Position numbers and translations under genes: made by a program
NCBI GenBank assembly: GCA_028751875.1
Contig: CM054134.1
Coordinates: 68,225,839 to 68,289,838 of the forward strand
From: Rapana venosa
Lineage: Eukaryota; Mollusca; Gastropoda; Neogastropoda; Muricidae
DNA: 64,000 nucleotides
Direction of reading: 5' to 3'
Notes under the pieces: model-generated
What the model saw: the letters and a program-made list of their open reading frames with translations, nothing else
What the model was told of the DNA's origin: nothing
Databases searched by the model: none
Shown: positions 26,396-38,722 of the stretch, one piece after another
How positions within the stretch are numbered: position 1 is the stretch's first letter
Layout of the letters: the number at the start of each line of letters is the position of its first letter

Positions 26396-27641
26396 GAATG
26401 TCTAAACCGTTTTGCCACTTTCTTCCTTCTTTTGATTGTAAGGTGCTTTTTTTTGGCCACTGCTATTGTGTTGATTGTGAGTTTCCACTCAGACAACGAC
26501 CAACAGCTTTCTGTTTAAAAGGAGCTGAAAAACTTACAACTCCTTGGCAGCTAGCAAAAATATTTAAATGGATTCTCAATAGCCTTCTTCAGAAGATGCA
26601 TCATTGCATTCCCCCCCCCCCCCTCTTCTATTAGCAATTTTTCAGTTTGCTCAACAATCATTGATAATTTGACCCAAGTACTGGAGTTACTATGTGGCAC
26701 AATAAAGATAATGTTGATTTAAATCAAGCCTGCAGAACCAAAACACTTTGCGACAATAGCACTTCCCTTGTAATCTTTTCTATGACTTTTAACTCCACAG
26801 TGGTACAAAGCTGTGCTCTTTGCTAGAAGCATAACTTTTTAAATCTGGAGTTTGGGAAGCTATGTTGCAATGAACTTTGACCTTCAAATGAAGTGAGCAG
26901 TTTGTCAATCTCATTTGCAATTGGAAAATGTCTGTGTGTTCCAAAAGTGACGTCATGATAGAGGGAGAAAGTTCTCAACATTTGAAGACAACGTGCTTTC
27001 TTTGATTGTTTTGACTGCTGTTTGAATGAAGTTTTGTTATGATGGCAGATATAGCACAAAATTATTTTGAAAAAAAATAATAAAAAGACAGAATGGCAGA
27101 AAAAATATGTTAAAAGGGAATTCCACTGAACAGCAGAAAAATCCCATGCCTGATTATAAAACTGAATTTATAGATAGCTTTTCCAGGTCAAATGTGACCT
27201 AACTTAAGCATATGCCCTCCATGCAATAATTCATTTCATGTGTGTGTGTGTGTGTACACGTGCATTTGCTTAAAAATAATTTCCAGTCAATTCCCACTCC
27301 ACCCACCAAATCAATCAAACATTGGTCATTTCTCATACACTCACTTACACGATTGTTGAATACACCCGCCATCATCAATTCACTCAGGTTGTTACAAAAC
27401 CCAAACCAAGGAAGTGACAAAACCAAAACTAAAGAGATAAATATACAGACACAATAAATAACCATGCCACAACTCGGTAAAAAACAAACTGGATCAGTGA
27501 GGAACAGAAACCACCACAACAATGACAATGGAAGAATAACCACAACAGTCATGCATCATAAAATAAAGGCAAGAAACTGTTAGCGCTGTAAGACATCCAA
27601 GGACAAGGAAGGCGTCATGCTACTGAACATGCAGGCTGTAC

Positions 27642-27833
27642 CTCCCTGCCTCCTCTGCTCCTGTATATCCATCATGCGGTCCATCTCTACAGCCAGGCTG
27701 ATGAAGGCTTCCCTTTTCCTTCGCTTCGACTCTTCCGACTCTGCAGGGGACACTACCTTGGCCACTGGCCGGCGCTGGTCCACCTCCGGCGAAAAGGCCT
27801 CCTCAGCTATGGATTGTGGCCGGGAGGTTGGAA
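27642..27833 (-). CDS. ANK: Ankyrin exon E12: C-terminal exon with charged helix
   Basis: 192 bp, phase 1 in and out. It begins VPTSRPQSIAEEAFSPEVDQ and ends with a strongly charged stretch, KRRKREAFISLAVEMDRMMD followed by IQEQRRQGG. The acceptor is an excellent C/T tract ending CTGCCAG at 27834 and the donor GGAG|GTACAG (A at +5). The KRRKRE cluster followed by an amphipathic segment suggests a helix. It could be a binding or targeting motif, but I cannot name one. The + strand ORF at 27617-27898 is its shadow. GC content rises clearly above the flanking intron, as expected for an exon. Confidence 0.83.
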
Positions 27834-29639
27834 CTGGCAGAGGTGTAGAGAGAGGGGGAGGTATACAGCTATGGTCATGCATGCCTAATACACACTAATT
27901 TGACCACCGCGCCAAGCTCAACACAATTCACTTCATACGGCAAGGACAGCAGTTTTCTTTTAATCAGATCTGGCTTTTCTTTTTAAGCATGAAGGACGAT
28001 CTGGAGGGAAACTAGTGTTTTTAAAATGAAGTGAGATTTAAATACTTGCTTTTTTAATACCAAAACTTTCAATTTGTGCTTCATTTTAATTAATAATATA
28101 AAGAATTGCTTTGGGAGTTGAGAATCCTGTTAAAAACTATTCATCTCTACATGTATTTTCTTTTAGAATTTGGTACTAACTTGAAGTCTGAATGAAAAGG
28201 TATGCCACATGAGACCGGAGGAGCTGAGTGAGGATAGTAAACTGACTGTAACTGATGAACCCATTACATCTGAATAAAAAATACCTTTGTTTTGATTGGG
28301 TAAAAGACTTACTACTCGATGTTTTGAGAATGATTTACTGACAGATATAACCAGTTATATATGATAAACGACTGAAAGGAAAAGATAAAGTCTATTTTTA
28401 AAGATGAGTTTGAGCTAAAGACAAAGAAGCTATACACTCGTTTAAAATATATTTTCTCAAGCTTAACAAGTTTTACATGATCTTCTATTTGAAAGTAAAA
28501 ATAATGTGGTAATATCATCAATACAGATAAGAGAAAATATTAACTGGATGCGGGTAAGCATTTCACATCATAAACCTGTCACCAGAATTTTCTTCCCAAG
28601 TATGAAAGGCAAGACAATGAGGAAGAAATTGAGGAAAGTGCAAAAATTACAGATATGTATAAAATTCAGAACTGATGTTTTCTTTCCTATTTCAGATTTT
28701 TTTCAATTCATTCTATGACTATGAAAGAAAACAGGTAATATCAAACACCAGGACGTTGTTTCTTTCAGAATGATACATGGGAAACCTGAGTTACGGTAAA
28801 TACTTGAAATAAAAATCAGAGAATTTTTCTGGAGCCTGCTTTAAGCTCCTGATCAGTTTAACCCTGAGGAACTATCCTTCACTTCTGTACACATGTACAA
28901 AACATAAGGTACAAAGGAAATCAGGTAACACAATGTACAAAAATGACCACTGCCGTGCCTGCACAACACTGAAATGACATCATTCCTCTTCACATTCCAT
29001 TTTACACAAAACATCATCTGTCACTGAACAGTATCTCCGAGACCAAACTAATGGCAATGATAGCCTGAATGGATGAAATGGTTCTATGTAGAGAAATGAA
29101 TTGATCCAAATGAATGAAATTACATGAAATATTTTGAGCTGCTTTATTTAGTGGTCACATAAGAGTCTGATTTCTGGATGCATATGAATGAAGAAAGTGA
29201 GATATAGCAAGGAAGAATGTTCAAGGTTAAGACCAGATGAGTTTTGTGCCATCACTATAAACAAAATGGGGGTGACATGTCAATGACATCAAGTGCCATG
29301 CCAAAGCAGATGACACATCCATTCACAAGACATGGGTTAAACAATGATTAAGCGCTGGAAACAAAATTAAACACCGACTGATGAACCAAGTTATCAACAT
29401 TGACAAATGCACTGATAACCGCTTTACAATGTACAGTTCATTCATAGTGCAATATTGATCAAGACATTCTCCTCAATTTCCAAAGCCTAACATTTGAAAA
29501 CAAACTATTAAAACATCAAACAAGCAAATAATGACAACTTCAGTTGCAATGATATTAAAATCCCTGATTCAATAAACAATCATAAAATATTTTAAGGACT
29601 CAAATACTGAAAAGAGGCAAAAAAACTGTAAAGAGATTT

Positions 29640-29672
<33 letters not shown>

Positions 29673-30059
29673 GCATTCTCAACAAAATCTTTACCCAAGA
29701 CTACACTTTTCTCACTGTCCAGACAAGACACAGAGGAGACAGAAAGACAGCAAGAAAAGGCTCTAAACTTTTGTTTCTTTCAGCTGACCAATTCAGCCCA
29801 GTCATCCAACTGTTAAGCCTGATAATGAAAAGAAAAGCTTTCCCCGTTTTCTCTGTTCTCTTCTAAAAACAAAGAAACAAGAGGATGGACAGTCTAGCTT
29901 TTTGTTCCCTTCACAAAACATAGACACTAGAGGGCAGTCTAACTTTCTGTATCTTTAAAAACAAACAAAAGGACGCACAATATACGTTACACAGTGTACA
30001 TTATATACAGTGCATTCTTTCAAAAAGACAGAAAAGAGCAGATAACCAGTGTGCCCTAC
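27834..30059 (-). other. Intron E11-E12 (2.2 kb)
   Basis: AT-rich unique sequence with a short (TC)n near 29640-29662. No exon or mobile element recognised. Confidence 0.75.
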
Positions 30060-30147
30060 CTTCGGCCATGGCTTGGGGTGCAGGTCCATGATCTATAGAC
30101 CCCCGATCACTGCCTGGAATTGATTCTTCTTCTGCCGACTCCGACTC
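30060..30147 (-). CDS. ANK: Ankyrin exon E11: short acidic exon after the death-domain tail
   Basis: 88 bp, starting in phase 0 and ending in phase 1. It encodes ESESAEEESIPGSDRGSIDH and then GPAPQAMAEG. The acceptor is TTTTTTGAAG at 30148 and the donor CGAAG|GTAGGG (G at +5). It has no ORF of notable length, and is found from its splice sites and because it restores the frame between E10 (phase 0 end) and E12 (phase 1 start). Acidic Ser-rich sequence of this kind is common in ankyrin tails and could be phosphorylated. The upstream intron, about 6.9 kb, is the longest intron bounded by exons on both sides apart from the one between E3 and E4. Confidence 0.72.
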
Positions 30148-31764
30148 CTTCAAAAAAGGCAACAGACACAGGGTAAAAACTCTTAGTTTTCAGCTGACTT
30201 TGAGGGTTACTTTACTTCACAACATAATGAACAGATTGTTAATTATGTCTAGTGTGAGGGAACCAGACCTGGATGCACAAAGCATATAAAAAAGCCAGCC
30301 AGTTTGCTTGTTTTTCATTACTGGAAACAACTGAAGAAAATTGGCTACATGAAACAACTTTTCTCTGCAATTGATTTTCTCACAAACTCCTTTTACTGCA
30401 GATCTAGAATGGAGCTGTGTGCCTATAAAAATTGTTTAACAATGAAATGTGTCAGAAAACACCAACTCTAATCAAGACATTCCAGTTGAGATCTTTGTTG
30501 ATGATGTTTTCATTTTCCAACACTTATAAGCTGAAAGACTTTGTGATGGATACCTAGCTGTAGAACCTGATGACAACACTCTGCAATAAAGTATTTTTCT
30601 GTTATTTTTGTTTGCATCCTTGTTTGGCTTTTCTTTAAAATATGGCGTTTGAACCGTCTTTTCAATAAAATGGTTTGTTTTTACCAGGTGGTTTAAAACT
30701 CTTCATAGTCCATTACACAATTAGTTGGGGGTGGTGGCACCAAACTACCATTACTTTTGAAGCCTCATGCAAGAGAGCACAAGCAGATTTGGATCTACTG
30801 ACTGAAACAACTGTCACTGAAGCTGAATCAGAATGAATGCATATTACCATGACCAAATGGTGAACCGAAATAACACCTAGTTTGTAGCTACAGCTTTAAA
30901 TTATATGGAAAAAAAAAGAAAAAAAAAGAAAAGAACTTAAGAACAAAGGAAAATCAATAACTATCTGAAGAGGAAAAAGAAAACATCAGAAAATAATACC
31001 AAGGAGGATACTATGGAGAGTTTTTCTTCTCATTCCAATTTTTCATATTTCCTCTTGCTCAAAGTATTTTCTTCCTATCATCATAAACACAAGGTATTCA
31101 TTCTCTTTCTGTATTGTTTTTATAATATCAGATTAATGACAGCAAGTTGTCAGTCTACATATGGAATAAGCCACCCACAGGCAAAGAAGGATGGCTAGTC
31201 AGAAAGGGATAAAGACAGAGAGAAAAGGTACTGGGGGGTGGGGGGTGGGGGTGGGGGGGGTAGAGAGGGGTGGGGGGGGGGGGGTAGAGAGGGAGGGGGA
31301 GATGGAGTCACAATTCCTAAACTCATGTGTACCTGTTACAGTGAAAGTCATACAAAGAAAAAAAAAAGGTTTATTTAGAAATCCTTTTCTTCTTATTACT
31401 TTACTATTTCTTTAATGATTTATCTGTACTTCATTTACTTTTTGTTTTCAATAACAATCAAATTACTTAGTATACTCTAATGTTTGAAATATTGCCAGGA
31501 AAAACAATACACAAAAAAGAAGAAAACAATAATGTAAAAGAAAATAAATCATGCACAAATAAAAAGGGCAAATATTTTCTTTTTTTTTATAAAATGTATT
31601 GCATTTTGCTAGTAATTTTTTAAAAAAACCCAACCTACCCACCTTTATGGATAAGTAGAAAGAGAATGTAGAAATATTTTAGACAGGATGCAATATATGA
31701 GAAAAATAAGTGCTGGCAGGTGTATACAGGAGACTGTGTCTGCGCATGTTGCATGCATGAATGT

Positions 31765-31776
31765 GTGTGTGTGGGC

Positions 31777-31829
<53 letters not shown>

Positions 31830-31852
31830 TGTGTGTGTGTGCGCGCGCGCGA
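31765..31852. repeat. (TG)n followed by (CG)n
   Basis: About 70 bp of TG with rare breaks, ending in GTGCGCGCGCGCGAG. Long alternating purine-pyrimidine with a CG core is the strongest Z-DNA candidate in the window. A short GA tract and GACA repeats follow. Confidence 0.95.
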
Positions 31853-32895
31853 GAAAATTGTACTGAGAGAGAGAGAGACAGACAGACAAGGAAGAGTGAG
31901 ACATAAATGCTTCATCAAGCTTTCTAGTGTGAGGATCATGCTTCATGGTGTGGTGATCTTCTTTGGGTTGTCTATAAATCATACATCCATTCAATCAAGC
32001 TTTAGGCCAAATGGTTGGAACTTGAAGTCATGCAGTGATCGATCCTAAAATGGAGTCTACATTGGGATGTGAATAATTCTGCAGGAGGATAGTGAATAAT
32101 GTCAATGGGATATTTTTTCCCTACAAAACATTCACAGTATCAATATCCAGCCACTATTTCGTTTGGTAAGAGCACAGACCCATACTATCAATATTTTCCT
32201 GAACCATAATGCTCTCTCATGTTCTTGACACAAATAAAGCAGTTCTGTAGGGATCAGATGTTGCCAAAAATAGTGAACTAAAATTCCAGATCTTGTACAC
32301 ATGCATTAAGTCTCTAATGGGATGGTAGCCAAAAGAAAACAACATGGACACTGATCAAGGTGTGAAGACTACTGAATCTACACCCTTTTCTCCCTTTAGT
32401 TACATAATGACTCACGAGAACTGTAACAGTAGTAGTAGTAATGATGACGCATGGGGGGGATCCAGTAAGCTTTCGTTTTGAGATGATGTAGTTTAAGTGT
32501 GTGCTACCCTTTAACTCTAAATCCCACCCCAGGGCCAATTTTGTCTATAAGAGATAAATACCTGCAAAACAAGTTAGATAATTTCAGCAACACTGTAAAG
32601 TTTCTGACCATCAAATTTATTATACTTGCAGAATTGAGAAAATAACTTAAACAAACCTCTCAACCTACAACCATTAAATTTACCACACTCCTGTACAATC
32701 TGTAATCCTGATCCTGCTACTGTGACCATTGCACACTAAATCATAGCAGCTGTACCCCTAAGAAGTTCTCAAAGATGACATGCCTCAGCAACCCTGGATC
32801 AAACCTAGTCTTCCCCCACGCACTTCACTGCTTTATCCACTTTACAAAGGTGGATGGCTAAAATATATGTATTTTAAGTCTGAACTAAACACTGT

Positions 32896-32898
<3 letters not shown>

Positions 32899-32952
<54 letters not shown>
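32899..32952. repeat. (TC)n microsatellite
   Basis: About 54 bp of TC, immediately upstream of the SINE body at 32.99 kb. It is GA in the ankyrin transcript, the opposite of the other long GA/TC tracts here. Confidence 0.96.
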
Positions 32953-32954
<2 letters not shown>

Positions 32955-32984
32955 GCAAATGCTTGCTCAAGATGATTTTTCCCC

Positions 32985-33235
32985 TGGTGTGCCAACTCCA
33001 CTCCCCCCAAAAGTCCTTCGGATGAGACTATAAACTTAGGTCACATCTGCGAACACATGCAGAACATCTTGTGCACATGTTAAAACCTGTTTCACCTTTT
33101 GGAAGAGTAGGCCATCGTGTGCTGGTGGAAAGAGATGACAAAATTTACAAAACTGCAGGGGCTAGATCTAAAAAAGCACATTAGTGCTTGCTCCAATATC
33201 CTCAAAATAAAATAGAATAAATAAAGAATAAAAGT
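32985..33235 (+). mobile_element. SINE, core and AT-rich tail (head lost or replaced by (TC)n)
   Basis: AACTCCACTCCCCCCAAAAG, then TCCTTCGGATGAGACTATAA, GAAGAGTAGGCCATCGTG and GATGACAAAATTTACAAAAC match the minus-strand copies at 39.8-40.17 and 58.77-59.12 kb. It ends AAAGCACATTAGTGCTTG and then an AATAAA-rich tail, the same tail type as those two copies. Confidence 0.85.
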
Positions 33236-34056
33236 TAGTATAACACAGTAAGTCCACTTTGTCACATATGTATCTTCTGAAATTCCAAACAGAAATCTTG
33301 TAGAAAATGGTTTAGTTATAACACACACACACACTTTCTAACACACACAGTTAGAATAGATATAACATTGATTTTTTTTTTTTTTGGTGCAAGAAAATGG
33401 GTGTTCTGTGATCTTGGTGTAAAAAAAAAAAGTCAAAGTACTTAAGTTTCAGACTAAAAAGATGACTGTTCATGCAAACATAATGATTAATAAAAACCAA
33501 ACCAAACCAAACCAATACCCAAACCCTTAAATATAGTAACCTGCTTCTCTCCCCCCTTCCCCCCCAAAAAAAAAAGAAAGCTGAATTTGATACTACGTTG
33601 ACACCAATCTTCTACCTAGAAACAAACTGACCTCTAGAGATCACATATAACAAATGACATCCAAATGTCCAGCACTCATTCTAACTATAAATCCAATTAT
33701 AAAATAATCAGGCAACGATGCAGAACATTCACTGTAAGATTTAGCCTTCAATGTTTGATGGTGCATTACCATATTGTTTTCAGAGTTCATCTCCAGCAAA
33801 TAAACTGTCCTAGGTATGTCGTGTGTGACTGGGCACTTAAAGGACTCATATAAAACAAATTTAGAGATCCTTGCTATCAATACAAACTAAAGTTCTAACA
33901 GTTAAAGGTCCCATCATTTCTTACATTTTGTAGGAAATGAAAACATTACCATCATGCACTTTAAAAAAAAGACTACCTAAGTAATACATAGGAAAAAGAC
34001 AGGGGGTGGGGGTTGATGGCAGAAGATTTAACTATAGCATTTTTAAAGTTCTGTTC

Positions 34057-34149
34057 ACCCCTGAAGTCAGAATGCAGTTACCTTAATAGTGGGTTAAAAG
34101 CGATCTCAAATGCTAAATCTCACCATTAGTGAATCTCGGAGCTCTAGCT
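34057..34149 (+). mobile_element. SINE fragment (extended-body family)
   Basis: CCCTGAAGTCAGAATGCAGT through TGAATCTCGGAGCTCTAGC matches the 3' half of the 55.55-55.93 kb copy nearly base for base in order. Head and core absent. Confidence 0.75.
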
Positions 34150-35744
34150 GTTGAGCAAATAAACCAATATTCTGTTCAGATAAAACGACTAGACCACAGG
34201 AATGTTTCAAAATTTCTTTGACTCCAGCTTTGGCAATATGATGTCAAAAATAACATTACATCACTGAAGAATAGCCTTTCCTGTATTTTGTAGCCAAATA
34301 AGATGTTCCATAGTTTTGTGGTTTTACCAGAGTTGACTATGCCAGTTACTGACCAAGCACTCTTTGAAATCATCCCATGGAGCTCACAAATTGTTATTTC
34401 CAGGCCACAAATTATGACAACTTCAAGGAAGTGTTTAAGTCACAGAAACCAAACAAAAAGATTGAGGATTACTGAAGTGCATATTTGTGCATGTGATGCA
34501 TTTGATGTCAATCAAAGTTAATGTTTCCAACAGATTATTTCAGGAAACGTAATTCGGCATTCTTTAAAACAGTTTCCTTTTAGTTCTAATACTGAAAATC
34601 CTTATGTATTTTTCTAATAAAAAATGCAAACCAAGATGCAGAAGGGTACAATGCTAGATGATATAAAAAGATACTCCTACATGTGGCATTAGACCAAACA
34701 AGGTGTCCTATTATCCACTATCTGAAAGACAACCAAAGTGCATCTAAAATCAGGGTAAGGATGATGCAACCAGGCAAGGAAAATCTGTTTATTTCAACTT
34801 CAGCAAGCAAATTCTAGGTTAAGAGTTACTTCTCACCTTAAAATCTTCTAGTCTCTGAAACAAGCAGCAAGCCATGCTATTGTGGTATTGGGATTCATCT
34901 ACTTAACACAGGCAGTTACACAGCCACTAACATCCAAGACACACACACACAGACATATCGCAGGTCTTTTTATCCATTTTCTTTTTTAAAATCAAGATAC
35001 AAAGCAAAGAGTAAGTATAAAACATGGAAAAATGGTATTATTTCTCTACTTGCTATATGGTGTGCAAAACTTCAGGTGCAAAATCTATCTATTAAAACAA
35101 ACACAGATGCAAAACATCAGCATACAAAGGATGCACACATTGTATCTGTTCACCCAAATACTAACAGTTGTCAATGCACTTTAATGTAGTCTAGAAGTTA
35201 AACTTAGCTATGTTTTTTTGTGACATTTGACTTTTGCATGCTTTTGCTTTTCAAGTTCAATACTGTTTTCGTCATTTATTCATCTTATTTTGTGTCTTTT
35301 TTTTTTAAAGGACCCCAAAAAAATCTCAGAAGAATTACTAACAGTTTTATTTTTCACAGTGAACTGATGTCTAGGTAACTACTGTGATAAATCAGAAGGA
35401 TTAGAAGATAAAAAGAAATGGAACAGATTCTAAAATGTCCCCTTTTCTTCACATTAGAAATCATCTTCTTCTGCATTTCCTGACTAGGTAAAAATTTTAA
35501 TCCAATCTGGATGGCAAAGTCTACATTGAACTGTCATAGTGGCCCCACTAATCTTCAGTTTTTCCTGGAGCTTTACTGGGCTGGGCCATGTCTGGTGTCT
35601 CAGAGACATTACATCAATCGACACTTATCCCTTACCTATGTGTGTGCAAGCACACAGACATGGACACACACACTCACACATACAATTTGCAGGAATCTAA
35701 CCTACAATGGAAATCCCGTTTGGGCCCACAAATCTTCCCTCATC

Positions 35745-36005
35745 CATTAGACCATGAGTGGTGGTCTGGGCGCTAGTCTTTTGGATGAGATGATAAACCG
35801 AGGTCCCGTGTGTTACACAAAATTTTCAGCGCATGTAAAAGAACCCACGGCAACAAGAGAGTTGTCTCTGGCAAAATTCTTAGAAAAACGCCACTCTGAT
35901 AGGGAAACAAATACAGCTGCAGAAAAAAAAAGGAAAAAAAAAAGGGTGCTCTGTGTCGACATGCTCTCCCCTGGGGAGAGCAGCCCAAATTTCACACAGA
36001 GAAAT
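35745..36005 (+). mobile_element. SINE-like repeat, snail-type family
   Basis: Recognisable consecutive blocks: GTCTTTTGGATGAGATGATA, AACCGAGGTCCCGTGTG, GCGCATGTAAAAGAACCCAC, GGCAACAAGAGAGTTGTC, TCTGGCAAAATTCTTAGAAA, and GGGGAGAGCAGCCCAAATTT with CACACAGAGAAATC. I recall this repeat as common in caenogastropod genomes. The first block is shared with the tRNA-headed SINEs of this window. Confidence 0.8.
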
Positions 36006-36039
36006 CTTGTGACTTACAGTGGTATAAAAAGTATAAAAA

Positions 36040-36285
36040 AAAGTATGTTCTTTCGAGCCAGAAGGCCCATAGAGCCGGAGCTTATCCCGGTTTCTGTAGC
36101 GTTAAGCAAACTGATGGTTTTTCACCACCCCTGTGACAGGACGCTAGTCTATCGCCAGATACTTCCCCAGCAGAGCTGGTACCCACTTGTACACCTGGGT
36201 GGAGTGAGGAAAATAGGAGTAAAGTGTCTTTCCCAAGGACACAACACCGAGCCGAGCGGGGATAAAAAACTGAAGATCTGATCTG
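36040..36285 (+). mobile_element. Unclassified interspersed repeat (metazoan-wide type)
   Basis: It contains AGAGCCGGAGCTTATCCCGG, CACTTGTACACCTGGGTGGA, GTGAGGAAAATAGGAGTAAA and GTGTCTTTCCCAAGGACACA with ACACCGAGCCGAGCGGGG. I have seen this order in several invertebrate genomes, but I cannot name the family. It directly follows the previous repeat. Confidence 0.65.
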
Positions 36286-37052
36286 TTCAACACCTTATTA
36301 CTGCTTTAAACCTACAACAGGGAATGCCCATGTCATCTTTACAGAAGAGAAACAAATACTGACTCCCCCCAAAAAAAAAATCTAATAGCAACTGTCAGGA
36401 TTTCAGATTTTGTTGTATTTTATTTTCACGCTTAGGTTCTCAACTCTGGCAAAAATCTTCAGATCCTATATTGATTTGAAAGGTACCACCATACAGGCTG
36501 TTTGAACCAGACACTGGGGAGGACCCTTTCTTCTAACTTGTGCTGTTGAACCTGTCAGTGTGAAAAGGATGAACTCCTACTTGATACTCTTGAAATATAC
36601 GAGGTGAAAATCATTGCAAGTTCTGAGGAGTATAACTATGTATGACACACTCTTTAAGATTCACACCAAAGAGTCAAACCTTGTGTTAAAAATAAGCTCT
36701 CTAGATTTGGACTCAATACCGAGTGCTGGTTGGCTGGATGATAATAGCTGACCATTTCACAAAGATCAAAGGGCATTTCAAATGGTCAGGTTGAACCTAA
36801 TATCCTGGATGTATGAAATGCATGTTTAAGATGACAGAGGATCCACTCTGGATCAGTTTTGTACCTTCTTCCTCAACCTTACAGTTTAATGGCCTGTGTG
36901 TCAGCATCATAAATTTGAATCTGCAATGATTTAGTTCCTACCTAGCTCACAAGCAGCACTGAAAGGACTAATAAATAGCAGATCAGTTAGTAAAGCTCGA
37001 GCATTTAACTTTTGGGGGAAGGATACTGAACTTTGTCATGCAGCATATTTAC

Positions 37053-37150
37053 CTTGATGATGTCTTGTTCGTCGTACTGAACATCCAGAGACATGCCACG
37101 TTTCATGGAGTCTTTCGTGATGCCGACTTCTTCTTTGAATGTGTCAAAAC
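37053..37150 (-). CDS. ANK: Ankyrin exon E10: post-death-domain segment
   Basis: 98 bp: two bases complete a Gly codon, then FDTFKEEVGITKDSMKRGMS and LDVQYDEQDIIK, ending in phase 0. The acceptor is TGTACAG at 37151 and the donor AAG|GTAAAT (A at +5). This is the only exon in the C-terminal series that ends in phase 0, so E10 and E11 are not individually skippable without a frameshift but are skippable as a pair. The sequence directly follows the death domain and matches no named domain. Confidence 0.82.
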
Positions 37151-38036
37151 CTGTACAGCACACACATACATATATCATGTAGCAAATCAAAAACAAAACA
37201 AATGAATTCTGACTGAGTAAATTATGTCTTATGAATGTTTGAAATACACAATGCAGCCTATTTCTTTTCCTTTTCAATGATCAGGTTGTTATTCTAGGGC
37301 AAAGGAGGTCACCAAACTCATAACTAAATAGGAAGAAAGAGTATGTGACAACAAGTTACTCTACAAAAAATTATATTCACAGTTTGTTGGGTTGCTTGCT
37401 CATATATACATCCTGGCCCAGGCTGAAAGCTTTTGACAGTCATTGATATAAGCCAAGTGCTATGGCCTATATCAAAATGGTGTTATGTCTTAAAATGTTG
37501 TGTTGAGATTGTCTTCAGCCATGACAAGCTCTCAGCATAACAAACTGCAATCTCCTCTAGGGGATTTTTCTTCTTTAGAGGAAAAAAAAATCTTCCAAAG
37601 TTGGAGCAGCGATTCTAGGATTTCAAAACAGGGGGACAGAGGGACCCCTGAAATGAAAAAAGAGGGTCATTGTCCCACCTCTCCCCCTAGCCAACCTTCA
37701 GACCTGTACAAAAAAGAGAGAGGGGATATTTTATTGTGTATTTACTTCGTTTTGATGTCATGTAACATGTGCACAATTATTAATCTGTGTACTCTTTTTT
37801 TTCCATATGGTTCAGTCAAACTCACTGTCATTAATAACTCAGATGAGTCTTGTCACAAAGTCCTTTCCTAGCTGTGGCTCATTTAAATTTTAAAAACCAC
37901 CACCACAACCCAACCCTTGTAGGTACACACTCATGCATCCCTCCCTGTGTGTGTGCGTTTATTTTTTTAATTATTATTTAAATTTTTTAAATTATTATTT
38001 TATTTTGAGGATGATGGTGTGTGTGTGTGGGTGTGT

Positions 38037-38079
<43 letters not shown>

Positions 38080-38593
38080 TGCGTGCGTGTGATACAGAAG
38101 AATGATGTGAGTTATTCAAAAGTAATTAAAGTATTTGTCCCATAAAAGGGAGCAAGAGTGAAGTGAGTTATTAAAAATGAAGTCGTCTTCTCTTGTTCGC
38201 TTTTTACACCATCAGATCTGTTTGGGAGAACTAGTGGCAAGTCCTTTCCAGCTCCTCTCGTGGGCTGTACATCTTAGTTTGTAGGGTAATCTCTGTAAAA
38301 TGAAGTTAATTCAATATTTCTCTAACATTATATGGTTTCTGATTTGCATGTATGAGGATTTCAAGTTCCTTGCCATCTAGGCAAAGTCCAGCTTCAGCCA
38401 ATTTTTTCCTCTTTGGTGAAGAGAACGGGTTGCTATATTAAGAGCTTACCATGGCTGAAAACCATCTAAGTATAACATTTTAAAACATATCACCAATGAA
38501 ATGTAGACCCTGGCACATAGCTTACTTCCAACAACTGTCAAGGCTTCTGGCCAGGGCTATGAAGTCACACAGAGAAAGAATTGTACTACTGAC
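37151..38593 (-). other. Intron E9-E10 (1.4 kb)
   Basis: Contains a (TG)n tract at 38.02-38.09 kb preceded by ATT-rich DNA. Otherwise unassigned. Confidence 0.75.
38017..38090. repeat. (TG)n microsatellite
   Basis: About 70 bp of TG with a GCGCGTGCGTGCG end. Confidence 0.95.
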
Positions 38594-38722
38594 CTGACTG
38601 ATCCATGGCAACACGTGCAGCTGCAGCCTCAACTTCATCGTCCACCACCTCAGTGTTGTACATGCACTTCTTCACAACATCTTCCCGATTGATCTTATGC
38701 AGAGCTATCTCCAGGGCATTGC
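38594..38722 (-). CDS. ANK: Ankyrin exon E9: end of death domain
   Basis: 129 bp, phase 1 in and out. It encodes GNALEIALHKINREDVVKKC, then MYNTEVVDDEVEAAAARVAMDQSG. The first part is the last helix of the ankyrin death domain, where other family members have a similar N-x-L-x-x-A-L-x-x-I-x-R-x-D-(I/V)-V pattern. The remainder is an acidic/Ala-rich extension. The acceptor is GCGTGCAG at 38723 and the donor TCAG|GTCAGT. It joins E8 exactly in frame (…REKATG + NALEIAL). The track shows no ORF here because the exon is short. Confidence 0.9.

Larger units (their letters stand above)
30148..37052 (-). other. Intron E10-E11 (6.9 kb)
   Basis: Holds G-rich sequence at 31.23-31.3 kb, the TG/CG tract at 31.77 kb, a (TC)n tract inside or beside a SINE at 32.9 kb, SINE pieces at 33.0 and 34.06 kb and two interspersed repeats at 35.75-36.28 kb. 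No additional ankyrin coding block was recognised. Confidence 0.75.
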
